A stretch of 64,000 bases of DNA from Arthrobacter koreensis (GTDB lineage: Bacteria; Actinomycetota; Actinomycetes; Actinomycetales; Micrococcaceae). The position numbers were made by a program, and so were the translations under genes. A model generated the notes under the pieces. That model was not told the origin of the DNA, made no database searches, and saw only the letters and a list, made by a program, of their open reading frames with translations. Location of the stretch: NCBI RefSeq assembly GCF_009193255.1, contig NZ_WACG01000008.1, forward strand, positions 1 through 64,000, written 5' to 3'. Below are positions 33,509-43,319 of the stretch, one piece after another (the stretch's first letter is position 1; the number at the start of each line of letters is the position of its first letter).

Positions 33509-35947
33509 CTAGGCCAGGCCGGCCCGGCGCAGCGCATCTGCCATGGCGCTGTCCGGTCCCGCCTGGGGCCGGCGCGGCGCGTTGCCCGCCGTGCCGCCCC
33601 GGGGCTTTGCACCGCCCTGCGCGTTCCGCCCGCCCTGGCCGCTTGGCTGCGGCCGTTTGCCCTGGGGCCGGGAACCACGGGCGCTGCCCTGCCCGGCGGC
33701 GGCACCCGGTGCCGGGGCGTCGTCATCCAGGCGGAGGCTGAGCGAGATCCGCTTCCGTTCCGGATCTGCTTCCATCACCTTGACCTTGACCACCTGGCCC
33801 GACTTCACGACGTCGTGCGGGTCGGAAACGAAGGATGAGGACATCGCGGAGATGTGGACCAGCCCGTCCTGGTGGACTCCGATGTCCACGAACGCACCGA
33901 AGGCCGCCACATTGGTGACCACGCCGTCGAGCACCATGCCCGGACGCAGGTCCGCGATCTTCTCGATGCCTTCGGAGAAGGTGGCGGTCTTGAACGCCGG
34001 CCGCGGGTCACGGCCGGGTTTGCGCAGCTCTGAGAGGATGTCCAGGACGGTGGGCAGGCCGGTGGACTCATCCACGAATTCGGCCGGGTCCAGGCCCGTG
34101 AGCTCCGCACCGGAAGGCGTCATGTCGGCCTTGGCCGCAGCCAGGATCCGGCGGGCGATTCCATAGGATTCAGGGTGCACGCTGGACGCGTCCAGCGGCT
34201 CGCTGCCCCCGGTGATCCGCAGGAAGCCGGCGCACTGCTCGAAGGCCTTGGACCCCAGCCGGGGCACCTTCAGGAGGTCCTTTCGGCGGGCGAACGGTCC
34301 ATTGGCGTTACGGTGGGCCACAATGTTTTCGCTCAGCAGGGGCCCGACGCCGGCAACACGGCTCAGCAGCGCCGGAGACGCGGTGTTCACGTCCACGCCC
34401 ACGGCGTTGACGCAGTCTTCAACGACGGCATCCAGGGACCGGTCCAGCTTCGCTGCCGTGACGTCATGCTGGTACTGGCCCACGCCGATGGACTTGGGAT
34501 CAATCTTCACCAGTTCGGCCAGCGGATCCTGCAGCCTGCGGGCAATCGAGACCGCACCGCGCAGGGAGACGTCCATGCCCGGCAGTTCGGCGGCCGCCAG
34601 GGCCGACGCGGAGTAGACCGACGCACCGGCTTCGGAAACCACCAGCTTCTCCAGTTTGGCGTCCGGCAGCAGGCGGATCAGTTCGGTGGCCAGCTTGTCA
34701 GTTTCCCGGGAGGCCGTGCCGTTGCCGATGGCCACGAGCTCCACCCGGTGCTTCTTCACCAGGTCCGCGAGGCGCACCAGGGCCCCGTCCCACTTGCGGG
34801 CCGGCGCATGCGGATAGACGGTGTCCGTGGCCGTGACCTTGCCGGTCCCGTCCACCACGGCCACTTTGACACCGGTGCGCAGGCCGGGATCCAGGCCAAG
34901 GGTGGCCCGGTTCCCGGCGGGCGCGGCCAGCAGCACATCGCGCAGGTTCGCCGCGAACACCCGAACTGCCTCCGCTTCGGCGTCCTGGAACAGGCGGACC
35001 CGCAGGTCTACTGAAAGTTTGGCGAGGATGCGGCGCCACGCCAGCTGGACAGTCTGCTGCAGCCACGCGCCGGCAGGTCCCCCGGCAGCGGCAGCACCCA
35101 GCCGGAAGGCAACGGAGTTCTCGAAGCGCTGCCGGGCAGCAGCCAGGGCCTCGGCGTCCGCCGGATCAGCCTCGGCCAGTCCCAGTTCCAGGATGCCTTC
35201 CTTCTCGGCGCGGAGCAGTGCCAGCACGCGGTGGGACGGCATTCCGGACGGAGACTGGGAGAAGTCGAAGTAGTCGGAGTACTTCTGCCCCTCGGCTTCC
35301 CTTCCGGCCCTGACCTGCGAGCGCAGCCGGCCCTGCTTCCAGAGCTTCTCACGCGCTTCGGTCAGCAGGTCGGCGTCCTGCCCGGCACGTTCAACCAGGA
35401 TGGCGCGGGCACCGGCCAGGGCTTCTGCGGCGTCGGGAACCGCTTCGTTCACGTACCGGCCGGCTTCGGCTTCGGGGTCCAGCGCCGGGTTGGCCAGCAG
35501 CGCATCGGCCAGCGGCTCCAGCCCGGCTTCGCGGGCAATCTGGGCCTTGGTACGCCGTTTGGTCTTGTACGGAAGGTAGATGTCCTCCAGCCGGGACTTC
35601 GTCTCCGCCGATTCAACGGCCGCACGAAGCTCAGCGGTGAGCTTGCCCTGGGCTTCGATCGCCTCCAGGACGGCGCGGCGGCGTTCGGAAAGTTCACGCA
35701 GGTACCGCAGCCGCTCGTCGAGTTCGCGCAGCTGCGTGTCATCCAGGGTTCCGGTTGCTTCCTTGCGGTAGCGGGCAATGAACGGAACGGTGGAACCACT
35801 GTCCAGGAGCTCGACGGCGGCACGCACCTGCCAGGGAGCCACCCCCAGTTCGGCGGCGATCTGGGCGTAGATCCGGGCTGCGGCATCGGCACCGGCGGAC
35901 ATGTCAGCGGACTGGCGGGCGGGCTGCGGGGCGTTGGCGGGACTCAC
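33509..35947 (-). CDS. tex: Tex-family RNA-binding transcription accessory protein
   Basis: About 812 residues. Tex N domain with GSTVPFIARYRKEATGTLDDTQLRELDERLRYL, a YqgF-like domain around TLGLDPGLRTGVKVAVVDGTGKV, a helix-hairpin-helix region (VDVNTASPALLSRVAGVGPLLSENIVAHRNANGPF) and a C-terminal S1 RNA-binding domain (GMVLDGVVTNVAAFGAFVDIGVHQDGLVHIS). A basic, glycine-rich tail follows. The open frame extends 1.4 kb further upstream through the opposite-strand TPP gene, which is an artefact. I choose GTG 35947; ATG 35902 is the alternative. Confidence 0.9.
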   Translation of the reverse strand: MSPANAPQPARQSADMSAGADAAARIYAQIAAELGVAPWQVRAAVELLDSGSTVPFIARYRKEATGTLDDTQLRELDERLRYLRELSERRRAVLEAIEAQGKLTAELRAAVESAETKSRLEDIYLPYKTKRRTKAQIAREAGLEPLADALLANPALDPEAEAGRYVNEAVPDAAEALAGARAILVERAGQDADLLTEAREKLWKQGRLRSQVRAGREAEGQKYSDYFDFSQSPSGMPSHRVLALLRAEKEGILELGLAEADPADAEALAAARQRFENSVAFRLGAAAAGGPAGAWLQQTVQLAWRRILAKLSVDLRVRLFQDAEAEAVRVFAANLRDVLLAAPAGNRATLGLDPGLRTGVKVAVVDGTGKVTATDTVYPHAPARKWDGALVRLADLVKKHRVELVAIGNGTASRETDKLATELIRLLPDAKLEKLVVSEAGASVYSASALAAAELPGMDVSLRGAVSIARRLQDPLAELVKIDPKSIGVGQYQHDVTAAKLDRSLDAVVEDCVNAVGVDVNTASPALLSRVAGVGPLLSENIVAHRNANGPFARRKDLLKVPRLGSKAFEQCAGFLRITGGSEPLDASSVHPESYGIARRILAAAKADMTPSGAELTGLDPAEFVDESTGLPTVLDILSELRKPGRDPRPAFKTATFSEGIEKIADLRPGMVLDGVVTNVAAFGAFVDIGVHQDGLVHISAMSSSFVSDPHDVVKSGQVVKVKVMEADPERKRISLSLRLDDDAPAPGAAAGQGSARGSRPQGKRPQPSGQGGRNAQGGAKPRGGTAGNAPRRPQAGPDSAMADALRRAGLA

Positions 35948-36139
35948 CTGCCCAATTCTTCCCCATGACCGGACCAGGCGGCCAACCCCGAACCCGGACG
36001 GCGTGCCTGGCGGCAGGACCCCTTCTGACACATTGGCACATGATCTGCGGAACGGAAGCACCCATGGGGTAGAACATAGGGATGCCGGACGCCCCGAGGA
36101 TGGACGGCAGTTCAACGTTTCAATGACGAAAGGTCGAAG

Positions 36140-37816
36140 ATGACTCAGCCTGCACCGCTCGCCCCTCCCGCTGCCCGAGAGCCGGAGGTGAAGAGCGCCG
36201 GCCATGTCATTGTCGATTCCCTCATTGCCCACGGCGTCAAGCGCACCTATGTTGTGCCCGGAGAGAGCTTCCTCGACGTCCTGGACGGCCTGCACAACAG
36301 TCCCATCGAAACCGTGGTCTGCCGGCACGAGGGCGGTGCCGCCTACATGGCGGAAGCGGACGGCAAGATGAACCAGCTTCCCGGCGTCGCGATGGTGACC
36401 CGCGGGCCGGGTGCGGCGAACGCGCACGTGGGGCTGCACACTGCCTGGCAGGATTCCACGCCCATGGTGCTCTTCGTGGGGCTGATTCCCTTCGAGCACC
36501 GGGACCGGGAGGCGTTCCAGGAGTTCGACATCAAGGCCTGGTTCAGCACCGGAGCCAAGCGCGTCATGGTGCTGGACCATCCGGAGCGCGCGTCCGAGAT
36601 CGTGGCCGAAGCGTTCTTCGCCGCCATGAGCGGGCGTCCCGGCCCCGTCGTCGTCGGCCTGCCCGAAGACATCATCCGCAAGGAAGTCTCCGCATCCCTC
36701 CATCCGCCGATTCCGGTAGCGCCCGGCGGCATGACCGTCACCGATTGGAAGGCGCTGCAGTCCGCTCTCAAGGAAGCGGACAAGCCACTGTTCGTCACCG
36801 GCGGCAACGACTGGACGCAGGAGGGAGCCGATACCCTGACCCGCTGGCTGGAAGAGCACCATCTGCCGGCCGCGGCGGAATGGCGCTGCGAAGGAACCAT
36901 CTCCTTCGACTCCCCGTCCTACGTGGGTCCCATCGGCTACGGGCGGCCCAAGCCCACCTATGACCTGCTGGAAGAAACCGACCTGCTGGTCTTCGTCGGC
37001 ACTGTTCCCGGAGACGTGATCACGGACGGCTTTGTGGTTCGCCAGGACTGGGAGAAGAAGAACTTCCTCGTCACCATCGATCCTTCGCTGCGCGGGCGCT
37101 CCGGCCCCGTGTCCTACCAGATTGTGGCCAAGCCGGACGTGTTTGTGCGGGACCTGGTGATGATGGACCTTCCGGTGAAGGAAGAGTGGAAGGCGTGGAC
37201 GTCCCGGATGCGCGGTGAGCAGGAGAAGTTCGCGGCGCTTCCGCCCGCGGAACCGGCAACCGGCCAGGCCCGCATGGACACCCTGATGGCGAACCTGGTG
37301 CCAACCCTGCCCGAGGACGCCATGATTACCCTCGGCGCCGGCGAGCACACCAACTGGGCACACCGCTACTTCCCCACCCGCCGCTACGCCTCAATGCTCA
37401 GCGCCCGCAACGGGTCAATGGGCTACTCGGTGCCCTCCGCCATCGCCGCGTCCCTGGCACATCCGGGACGGCGGGTGGTCACGATCGCCGGCGACGGCGA
37501 GTTCATGATGAATGGCCAGGAGCTTGCCACGGCGGCACAGTACGGGGCCACCCCGCTGGTGGTGGTGATGGACAACCAGGAATACGGCACCATCCGCACC
37601 CACCAGGAGCGGCATTACCCGGAGCGGATCTCCGGCACCCAGCTGAAGAACCCGGACTTCGCGCTGATGGCGCAGGCGTTCGGCGGGTTCGGCGTGCGGG
37701 TGGAGAACGACGCCGATGTCCCCGCCGCAGTTGAGGCGGCACTGAAAGCCATCGACGAAGAGGGCAAGTTCGCGCTGATCCACCTGATCGTGGAGCAGCG
37801 GGTCAAGGCCTACTAG
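36140..37816 (+). CDS. thiamine-diphosphate-dependent enzyme, acetolactate synthase-like
   Basis: 558 residues. Catalytic-type Glu64 in VCRHEGGAAYMAEADG, and TPP/Mg motif GDGEFMMNGQELATAAQYGATPLVVVMDNQEYGTI. No regulatory subunit follows, so it is more likely a catabolic decarboxylase or acetolactate synthase than biosynthetic IlvB. The ATG at 36140 follows GAAAGGTCGAAG. It stands alone, with a 192-bp upstream gap from tex and a strong terminator after it. Confidence 0.83.
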   Translation: MTQPAPLAPPAAREPEVKSAGHVIVDSLIAHGVKRTYVVPGESFLDVLDGLHNSPIETVVCRHEGGAAYMAEADGKMNQLPGVAMVTRGPGAANAHVGLHTAWQDSTPMVLFVGLIPFEHRDREAFQEFDIKAWFSTGAKRVMVLDHPERASEIVAEAFFAAMSGRPGPVVVGLPEDIIRKEVSASLHPPIPVAPGGMTVTDWKALQSALKEADKPLFVTGGNDWTQEGADTLTRWLEEHHLPAAAEWRCEGTISFDSPSYVGPIGYGRPKPTYDLLEETDLLVFVGTVPGDVITDGFVVRQDWEKKNFLVTIDPSLRGRSGPVSYQIVAKPDVFVRDLVMMDLPVKEEWKAWTSRMRGEQEKFAALPPAEPATGQARMDTLMANLVPTLPEDAMITLGAGEHTNWAHRYFPTRRYASMLSARNGSMGYSVPSAIAASLAHPGRRVVTIAGDGEFMMNGQELATAAQYGATPLVVVMDNQEYGTIRTHQERHYPERISGTQLKNPDFALMAQAFGGFGVRVENDADVPAAVEAALKAIDEEGKFALIHLIVEQRVKAY

Positions 37817-37826
37817 GCCGGGTGTT

Positions 37827-37852
37827 CCCCCGGGCCCCGCTGGGCCCGGGGG
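37827..37852. terminator. hairpin terminator
   Basis: A perfect 11-bp GC stem, CCCCCGGGCCC (37827-37837) with GGGCCCGGGGG (37842-37852) and a CGCT loop. It lies between the convergent TPP-enzyme and MarR genes. Confidence 0.78.
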
Positions 37853-37863
37853 ACCGACGCCGG

Positions 37864-38334
37864 CTAGCTGCTGCTGTCCCGCAGCGCGCTTGCAATCCTT
37901 TCGGTCTCAGCCTCAAACCGGGTGAGCAGGCGAACCAGCTCCGCCCGGTCCCGTGGACTCCAACCCTGGAGAAGCAGGTCAACCAGGGTACTCCCGGAAC
38001 GCCGCAGCGCTTGTCCTGCCTGAGCGCCGGCCTCTGTGAGGTCTATCAGCGAGGCCCGCGAATCAACCGGATCCGGCATCCGCCGGACTAGGCCGGCTTC
38101 TTCCAGGCGAGCCGTGATCTTGGAAATGTTGGAGGCACCGGTGACCATGCGTTCGCTCAGCGCCGACGGCCGCTGGGCGCCTGAATTGTTGAGGATCGAC
38201 AGCAGCGTCAGCGCGGCAGAGTCCAGCACCACGCCCTCGCGGGCTGCCACGGCCGTGGTGAAGCCGGGGGCCGTCCACTGTGCCAGCAGCCGGTTCAGGA
38301 GTTCAATCAGTACTGCATTCTGCTCGGTTGCCAT
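37864..38334 (-). CDS. MarR-family transcriptional regulator
   Basis: 156 residues. The winged helix contains LDSAALTLLSILNNSGAQRPSALSERMVTGASNISKITARLEEAGLVRRMPDPVDSRASLIDLTEAGAQAGQAL, with the wing Asp-x-Arg typical of MarR. It lies 2 nt downstream of the SDR gene stop on the same strand, so the two form one operon; it probably represses it and senses the SDR substrate or product. Confidence 0.87.
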   Translation of the reverse strand: MATEQNAVLIELLNRLLAQWTAPGFTTAVAAREGVVLDSAALTLLSILNNSGAQRPSALSERMVTGASNISKITARLEEAGLVRRMPDPVDSRASLIDLTEAGAQAGQALRRSGSTLVDLLLQGWSPRDRAELVRLLTRFEAETERIASALRDSSS

Positions 38335-38336
38335 AG

Positions 38337-39080
38337 CTACGCTTCGGTGCCTCCGTCTACCGGCAGCACAACACCGGTGATGAAGGATGCCTGGTCTGAG
38401 AGCAGGAATGCCGCGGCGTCGGCGATGTCTTCCGGCTGTCCCAGCCGCTTCATGGGGATCTCTGCGGCGTAGCCGGCCTTGGCATCCTCCGGCAGCGATG
38501 CCAGGGCAGCGGTTTCAATGGCGCCCGGCGCCACGGCGTTGACCCGGATACCCAACTCAGCGCATTCCTTGGCGACGCTACGGGTCAGGGAGACCACGCC
38601 GTGCTTGGCTGCACCGTACGGGGTCAGGTTTGGCGTGGCACTGATCCCTGCCAGCGAGGCAATGTTGACGATTGCTCCGCGGCCCTGGCCGGTGAAGTGC
38701 GCCATCTGGCCCTGGAGCGCGAGGAAGGTCCCCCGAAGAGTCACATTGATGGTCCGGTCCCAGTCCGCGGCGCTGATCTCCTGTACCGGTTTTGGCATGG
38801 TGCCCACCCCGGCATTGTTCACGGCCAGGTCCAACCGGCCAAAGGTTTCCAGGGCAAAGGGAACGAGCGTACCCACTTCGTCCGGGCTGGACACGTCTGC
38901 GTGCACATAGGCCGCAGCGCCGCCCGCGGCTTCGATGAGCGCTACGGTTTCAGCGCCGGCCTCGTCATTGACGTCGGATACGACGACGGCGGCTCCTTCG
39001 GCGGCCAGCCGCAGGGCGATGGCCCGGCCAATGCCGGCTCCTGCCGCGGTGACGAGTGCTGCCTGGTTCTCGAAAAGCAT
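38337..39080 (-). CDS. short-chain dehydrogenase/reductase
   Basis: 247 residues from the ATG at 39080 (MLFENQAALVT). Cofactor motif TAAGAGIGRAIALRLAAEGA with Asp after strand 2 (VVSDVND), suggesting NAD(H). NNAG, NIASLAG...YGAAKHG (Ser-Tyr-Lys) and DGGTEA at the end. Substrate unknown. First gene of a two-gene operon with a MarR regulator. The longer open frame to 39245 lacks SDR character. Confidence 0.86.
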   Translation of the reverse strand: MLFENQAALVTAAGAGIGRAIALRLAAEGAAVVVSDVNDEAGAETVALIEAAGGAAAYVHADVSSPDEVGTLVPFALETFGRLDLAVNNAGVGTMPKPVQEISAADWDRTINVTLRGTFLALQGQMAHFTGQGRGAIVNIASLAGISATPNLTPYGAAKHGVVSLTRSVAKECAELGIRVNAVAPGAIETAALASLPEDAKAGYAAEIPMKRLGQPEDIADAAAFLLSDQASFITGVVLPVDGGTEA

Positions 39081-39246
39081 GCCCACTTCTTTCTGGGGGT
39101 CCAATTTACTGTCGTCCGGACAGCATATACCCGGGTGCACCGCTTCGGGCGACCGCCCTTCCCACGTTCTGTGACACGAGTTCACCCGTGGGGTCCCAAC
39201 AGCCCACACCGGCATCACGCGATGGGAACGCCGGTGCGCCAGCACG

Positions 39247-39648
39247 TCACACCTGGGTTCGGGTCCGCGGCGGCGGGCGCAGGATCACGAAGAGCGGAAG
39301 CGCCATCCCCACGGCAAACAGGATGTCCCCGCCTCCCCATGTATCAGTGAACGCAGAACGGGCCAGGGCGAAGCCAAGCATCAGCAGGACCGAGAGCGCT
39401 GCATAGAACCCCGTGCGCCGGCGCCGGTTCCACCAGCGGGCCACTGCGCTCCGGCGGTGCGGATCGCCTCTTGGAACAACCACCCCCGGTCCTCCGAGAC
39501 CGCGCTGCGCGGCCACGGACAGCACCACCAGCAGTCCAATCATGAGGCTCACGGGAAACAACGCTCCGGTAATGAGAACCACAAGCCCTGCCGCCATCGG
39601 CAGCACAGCGAAGGTGACCACCTGTCCGCGCCGCGTCCTCAAGTCCAT
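39247..39648 (-). CDS. hypothetical membrane protein
   Basis: 133 residues. Hydrophobic segments: VVTFAVLPMAAGLVVLITGALF, SLMIGLLVVLSVAAQ, FYAALSVLLMLGFALA and ILFAVGMALPLFVIL, so about four membrane helices with a basic loop (RRSAVARWWNRRRR) between helices 2 and 3. No family recognised. It lies 22 bp downstream of the DUF503 gene on the same strand, so the two are likely cotranscribed. Confidence 0.65.
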   Translation of the reverse strand: MDLRTRRGQVVTFAVLPMAAGLVVLITGALFPVSLMIGLLVVLSVAAQRGLGGPGVVVPRGDPHRRSAVARWWNRRRRTGFYAALSVLLMLGFALARSAFTDTWGGGDILFAVGMALPLFVILRPPPRTRTQV

Positions 39649-39670
39649 GCCTCTCCCCCACCGTCTCCAG

Positions 39671-39967
39671 CTACTCGTCTTCGCTGCTCAGCACTCGTCG
39701 GCGGGTGCTGAGCAGCTGCACTTCAGGACGGTAGGCAACCAGCCGCTCTGCGTTGTCCAGCACCTCCACCACGTGCGCGCGGTCAGCTGAGACAATCCCG
39801 ATACCAATCTCCGCCCTGCGGTGCAGATCCAGCTGGCCTGTCTCGGCAGCGGAGACGGCAAACCTGCGTGCCAGTTCCGCCACGAGCGGCCGCACCACGG
39901 AGCGCTTCTGCTTGAGGGAATGTACGTCATCCAGCAGCAGGTCGAACTCAAGGGTTCCCGTCCACAT
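39671..39967 (-). CDS. DUF503-family protein
   Basis: 98 residues. MWTGTLEFDLLLDDVHSLKQKRSVVRPLVAELARRFAVSAAETGQLDLHRRAEIGIGIVS closely follows the DUF503 (YlxP-like) pattern. YlxP-like proteins are small conserved proteins associated with ribosome or RNA processes, role undefined. The internal ATG at 39967 is chosen because family members begin MWxG and AAGGATG lies 6 nt upstream; the ATG at 39976 has no room for a ribosome site. Confidence 0.83.
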   Translation of the reverse strand: MWTGTLEFDLLLDDVHSLKQKRSVVRPLVAELARRFAVSAAETGQLDLHRRAEIGIGIVSADRAHVVEVLDNAERLVAYRPEVQLLSTRRRVLSSEDE

Positions 39968-40124
39968 GGCATTCATCCTTGCCGTGGATGGGGATCTGTC
40001 AATGGCCGGTTGCGCCCGGAGGGTTCAACCGGGCCCTGCTGCGGTGCTACGTTCGGACACATGACGCCGCCCCAGACAGCGCGTTCCATCCCAGCTCCCG
40101 CCTCCGTCGCTCCGGGCCGGCCGC

Positions 40125-40877
40125 ATGCATAACCACGGTGATTTCCCGGCAGAGTCCCTCTTCCTCATTCCGGCAGTCGCTGCGGTTGCCGCTTACTGGG
40201 CCGGAGCACGATCCCCGAGAGCCGGCACCTGGCCATACCGGCGGCTCGTGTCCTTCCTGGCCGGGGTTCTTACCGTCCTGCTGACAGTGCTGGAGCCGCT
40301 GGCGGGTTGGGCACACACCGATTTTGGAGCGCTGGCACTTTCGCATGTCCTGGCCGGGATGGCCGGCCCCTTGCTGCTGGTCCTCTCCCACCCCGTGGAG
40401 CTGGCGCTGAGGACACTCGACACGGTCCCGGCAGCGCGGCTACGCCGAAGCGTCCATTCTCCAGCCGCCCGTTTCCTGACCCACCCGGGAACCACCATGG
40501 TGCTCGTAGCGGCCGGCATGTGGGCCATGTTCCACACCCCGGTGTTGACTGCCATGCAGCAGTCCATGCCGGTGCACTGGCTGGTCACCGCGTACCTCAC
40601 GGCCACCGGATGCCTGTTCACCGCTGCCGTCCTCAACTGCGGTCCGTCGCCGCACGGACTCCGCCTGCGGGCGGCGGCGCTCGCGGCCACCGCAGCCCTG
40701 CACGCGGGTTCGGCAGTCTGGCTGCTGGCCTTCCCGCCCGCGGGCACCGGCAGCACTTCTGCCGGTGCGCTGGTTCTGCTGGTGTCCGGAGTGGCGGTGC
40801 AGACCGTCCTGGCACTGCTCCTGCTGGGGCAGCAGCGGGGCACTGCCCGGCTGCTGCCCCAGGTGCGCGGTGCCTGA
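40125..40877 (+). CDS. CtaG-family cytochrome c oxidase assembly protein
   Basis: 250 residues, about seven hydrophobic segments. LSHVLAGMAGPLLLVLSHPVELALR and MWAMFHTPVLTAMQQSMPVHWLVTAYLTATGCLFTAAVL match the actinobacterial CtaG_caa3 family, including the conserved His residues on helices. It would help insert copper or assemble the terminal oxidase. No oxidase subunit genes lie nearby. The gene ends 9 bp from the convergent mmsA gene. Confidence 0.82.
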   Translation: MHNHGDFPAESLFLIPAVAAVAAYWAGARSPRAGTWPYRRLVSFLAGVLTVLLTVLEPLAGWAHTDFGALALSHVLAGMAGPLLLVLSHPVELALRTLDTVPAARLRRSVHSPAARFLTHPGTTMVLVAAGMWAMFHTPVLTAMQQSMPVHWLVTAYLTATGCLFTAAVLNCGPSPHGLRLRAAALAATAALHAGSAVWLLAFPPAGTGSTSAGALVLLVSGVAVQTVLALLLLGQQRGTARLLPQVRGA

Positions 40878-40886
40878 GTTCCCTGC

Positions 40887-42371
40887 CTAGAGAACCTGCG
40901 GGAATCCCAGGTCGATTTCCGACGTCGCCGGGTCCGGCCAGCGGGTGGTAACCACCTTGCCGCGGGTGTAGAAACGGATCGAATCCGGGCCGTACATGTG
41001 CGTATCGCCGAAGAGCGAATCCTTCCACCCGCCAAAGGAGAAGGAACCCACCGGCACCGGAATGGGGACGTTGACGCCCACCATTCCGGCCTCGACGTCG
41101 AACTCGAATGCCCGGGCGGCCCCGCCGTCGCGCGTGAAGATCGCCGTGCCGTTGCCGTACTGGTTTTCGTTGACCAGCCGCACCGCATCCGCGTAGGTCT
41201 CCACGCGGACCACGGAGAGGACGGGACCGAAGATCTCATCGTCGTAGGCCTTCATGCCCGGCTTCACGTGGTCCAGCAGGCTGACGCCCAGGAAGAACCC
41301 GTCGCCGTCGAACGCCGTGTCCCGGCCGTCCACCACCACGGTGGCGCCCTCATCCGCGGCACCGGCCACATAGGAAGCCACCTTGTCCCGGTGCTCGGCA
41401 GTAATCAGCGGACCCATCTGGGAGGAGGGATCAGTGCCCGGGCCAATCTTGAGGTCCGCCATCCGCGAGCGCACGGCTTCCACCAGATCATCGGCAATGT
41501 TTCCCACGGCCACCAGCACGCTGACGGCCATGCAGCGCTCCCCCGCGGACCCGTAGGCTGCGGAAACCGCCGCGTCTGCCGCCATGTCCAGGTCTGCGTC
41601 CGGCAGCACCACCATGTGGTTCTTGGCCCCGCCCAGGGCCTGGACCCGTTTGCCGTGTTCGGCGGCCCGGCGGTAGATGGTGCGGGCAATCGGCGTTGAT
41701 CCCACAAAACTGACGGCCTTCACAACCGGATGCTCCAGCAGCACATCAACCGCTTCCTTATCCCCGTGCACCACGTTCAGCACACCGTCCGGAAGCCCGG
41801 CTTCGGCGAACAGCTCAGCGATGAACACGGCTGCGGACGGATCCTTTTCGCTCGGCTTCAGCAGCACGGTATTGCCGCACGCCAAGGCGCTGCCGATCAT
41901 CCACAGCGGCACCATGGCCGGAAAGTTGAACGGGGTAATGCACGCCACCACGCCTACCGGCTGGCGGATTGAATGGACGTCGACGCCGGTGGCCACCTGC
42001 TCCGACCGCTCGCCCTTCAGGCCCAGGGCGAGCGCGGACGCGAATTCAATGTTCTCCAGCCCCCGGGTGATCTCACCCTCGGCGTCGGAAAGCACCTTGC
42101 CGTGTTCGCTCGTGAGGATCGCGGCGAGTTCTGCCTTACGTTCGGTCAGCAGCTCACGGACCTTGAAGAAGATCGCCGTGCGCCGCGCCAGGGACGTGGC
42201 CCGCCACGCCGGAAGAGCTTCCTGGGCGGCCTGGATTGCCTCTTCCACGCGGGCGGCGGACGCCAGCGCCACTTCTTTTTCCTGGGCGCCGGTGGCCGGG
42301 TTGAAGACCGGACCGTACCGCTCGGCCTCGGAGACCTGCCTGCCGTTGATGATGTGGGGAATGCGCTGCAT
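40887..42371 (-). CDS. mmsA: CoA-acylating methylmalonate-semialdehyde dehydrogenase
   Basis: 494 residues, aldehyde dehydrogenase family. IPHIINGRQVSEAERYGPVFNPATGAQEKEVALA is typical of MmsA. NAD and catalytic regions: CITPFNFPAMVPLWMIGSALACGNTVLLKPSEKDP, GGAKNHMVVLPDADLDMAADA and the nucleophile in GSAGERCMAVS. It converts (methyl)malonate semialdehyde to propionyl- or acetyl-CoA in valine degradation. It lies 27 bp after mmsB on the same strand. Confidence 0.92.
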   Translation of the reverse strand: MQRIPHIINGRQVSEAERYGPVFNPATGAQEKEVALASAARVEEAIQAAQEALPAWRATSLARRTAIFFKVRELLTERKAELAAILTSEHGKVLSDAEGEITRGLENIEFASALALGLKGERSEQVATGVDVHSIRQPVGVVACITPFNFPAMVPLWMIGSALACGNTVLLKPSEKDPSAAVFIAELFAEAGLPDGVLNVVHGDKEAVDVLLEHPVVKAVSFVGSTPIARTIYRRAAEHGKRVQALGGAKNHMVVLPDADLDMAADAAVSAAYGSAGERCMAVSVLVAVGNIADDLVEAVRSRMADLKIGPGTDPSSQMGPLITAEHRDKVASYVAGAADEGATVVVDGRDTAFDGDGFFLGVSLLDHVKPGMKAYDDEIFGPVLSVVRVETYADAVRLVNENQYGNGTAIFTRDGGAARAFEFDVEAGMVGVNVPIPVPVGSFSFGGWKDSLFGDTHMYGPDSIRFYTRGKVVTTRWPDPATSEIDLGFPQVL

Positions 42372-42398
42372 GAAGAGCTCTCTTCGGTAGGGGCGCCG

Positions 42399-43319
42399 CT
42401 ACGGCGCAGGGACCTGGTCGGGGGTGGCAGCGAGCGAGCCGTCCACCAGTTTCACGATCATGGAGCAGTCCTTCCCGGACTGCCCGGCGTCGATGAGCCG
42501 CGCGAACAGCTGCTGGACGTGTTCGCCGATTTCGAGCGGCGTGCCTGTATCCCTCGCGGCCGCGATGGCCAGGTTGATGTCCTTATTCGCCAGCTCGGTG
42601 GTGAAAGTAGGTTCGAAGTTATTGTTCGACGCCGCCGTGGAGACGACCCCGGGCACCGGATACCAGGTGCGCAGCGCCCAGCTGTCCCCGGAGGAAACGG
42701 AGGCGATGTCCCAGAAAACCTGCTTGTCCAGTCCCAGCCTCTCGGCCAGCACTGCGCCCTCAGCGGTCGCTGCCAGGTTGATGAAGAGCATGAGGTTGTT
42801 GCAGATCTTCGCGGCCTGGCCGGTGGTGGCCCCTCCGGTGGGAATCACGTTCCCCGCCATCGGCGCTATGAAGCCGGAGGCATCGGCCACCGCGTCCGGG
42901 GCGCCGCCCACCATGAAGGTGAGCGTTCCGGCCTGTGCTCCGCTCATTCCGCCGGAGACCGGGGCGTCTACGAAGCGGAAGCCGGCGGCAGCAGCGGCGT
43001 CGTGCAGTGCCTGAGCCGATTCGACGTCGATCGTGGAGGAATCGACCAGCAGCGTCTCCGTGGACGCATGGGCCAGGACTCCGTCCGGCTCCAGGTAGAC
43101 CGCCCGGGAATGCTCGCCCTTGGGGAGCATTGTGAACACCACGTCTGCTCCCGCAACCGCTTCCGCGATGCTGCCCACCGCCCGGATTCCTGCTGCCTCG
43201 GCAGCCGCCACGGCCCGCGGGCTGAGGTCGAATCCGCGCACGGTGTGACCGGCCTTCACCAGGTTCCCTGCCATGGGTGCCCCCATGTTTCCCAGTCCGA
43301 TCCATCCAACTTCCGCCAT
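42399..43319 (-). CDS. mmsB: 3-hydroxyisobutyrate dehydrogenase
   Basis: 306 residues. WIGLGNMGAPMAGNLVKAGHTVRGFDLSPRAV is the NAD-binding N-terminus; FVDAPVSGGMSGAQAGTLTFMVGG is the substrate-binding DxPVSGG motif; GQAAKICNNLMLFINLAATAEG carries the catalytic Lys region. It oxidises 3-hydroxyisobutyrate to methylmalonate semialdehyde, the substrate of MmsA just downstream. Divergent LysR regulator at 43504. Confidence 0.92.
   Translation of the reverse strand: MAEVGWIGLGNMGAPMAGNLVKAGHTVRGFDLSPRAVAAAEAAGIRAVGSIAEAVAGADVVFTMLPKGEHSRAVYLEPDGVLAHASTETLLVDSSTIDVESAQALHDAAAAAGFRFVDAPVSGGMSGAQAGTLTFMVGGAPDAVADASGFIAPMAGNVIPTGGATTGQAAKICNNLMLFINLAATAEGAVLAERLGLDKQVFWDIASVSSGDSWALRTWYPVPGVVSTAASNNNFEPTFTTELANKDINLAIAAARDTGTPLEIGEHVQQLFARLIDAGQSGKDCSMIVKLVDGSLAATPDQVPAP

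Noticed and set aside
35948-37363. N-terminal extension of the Tex frame
   Set aside because: It runs antisense through the TPP-enzyme gene; Tex homology begins after 35947.
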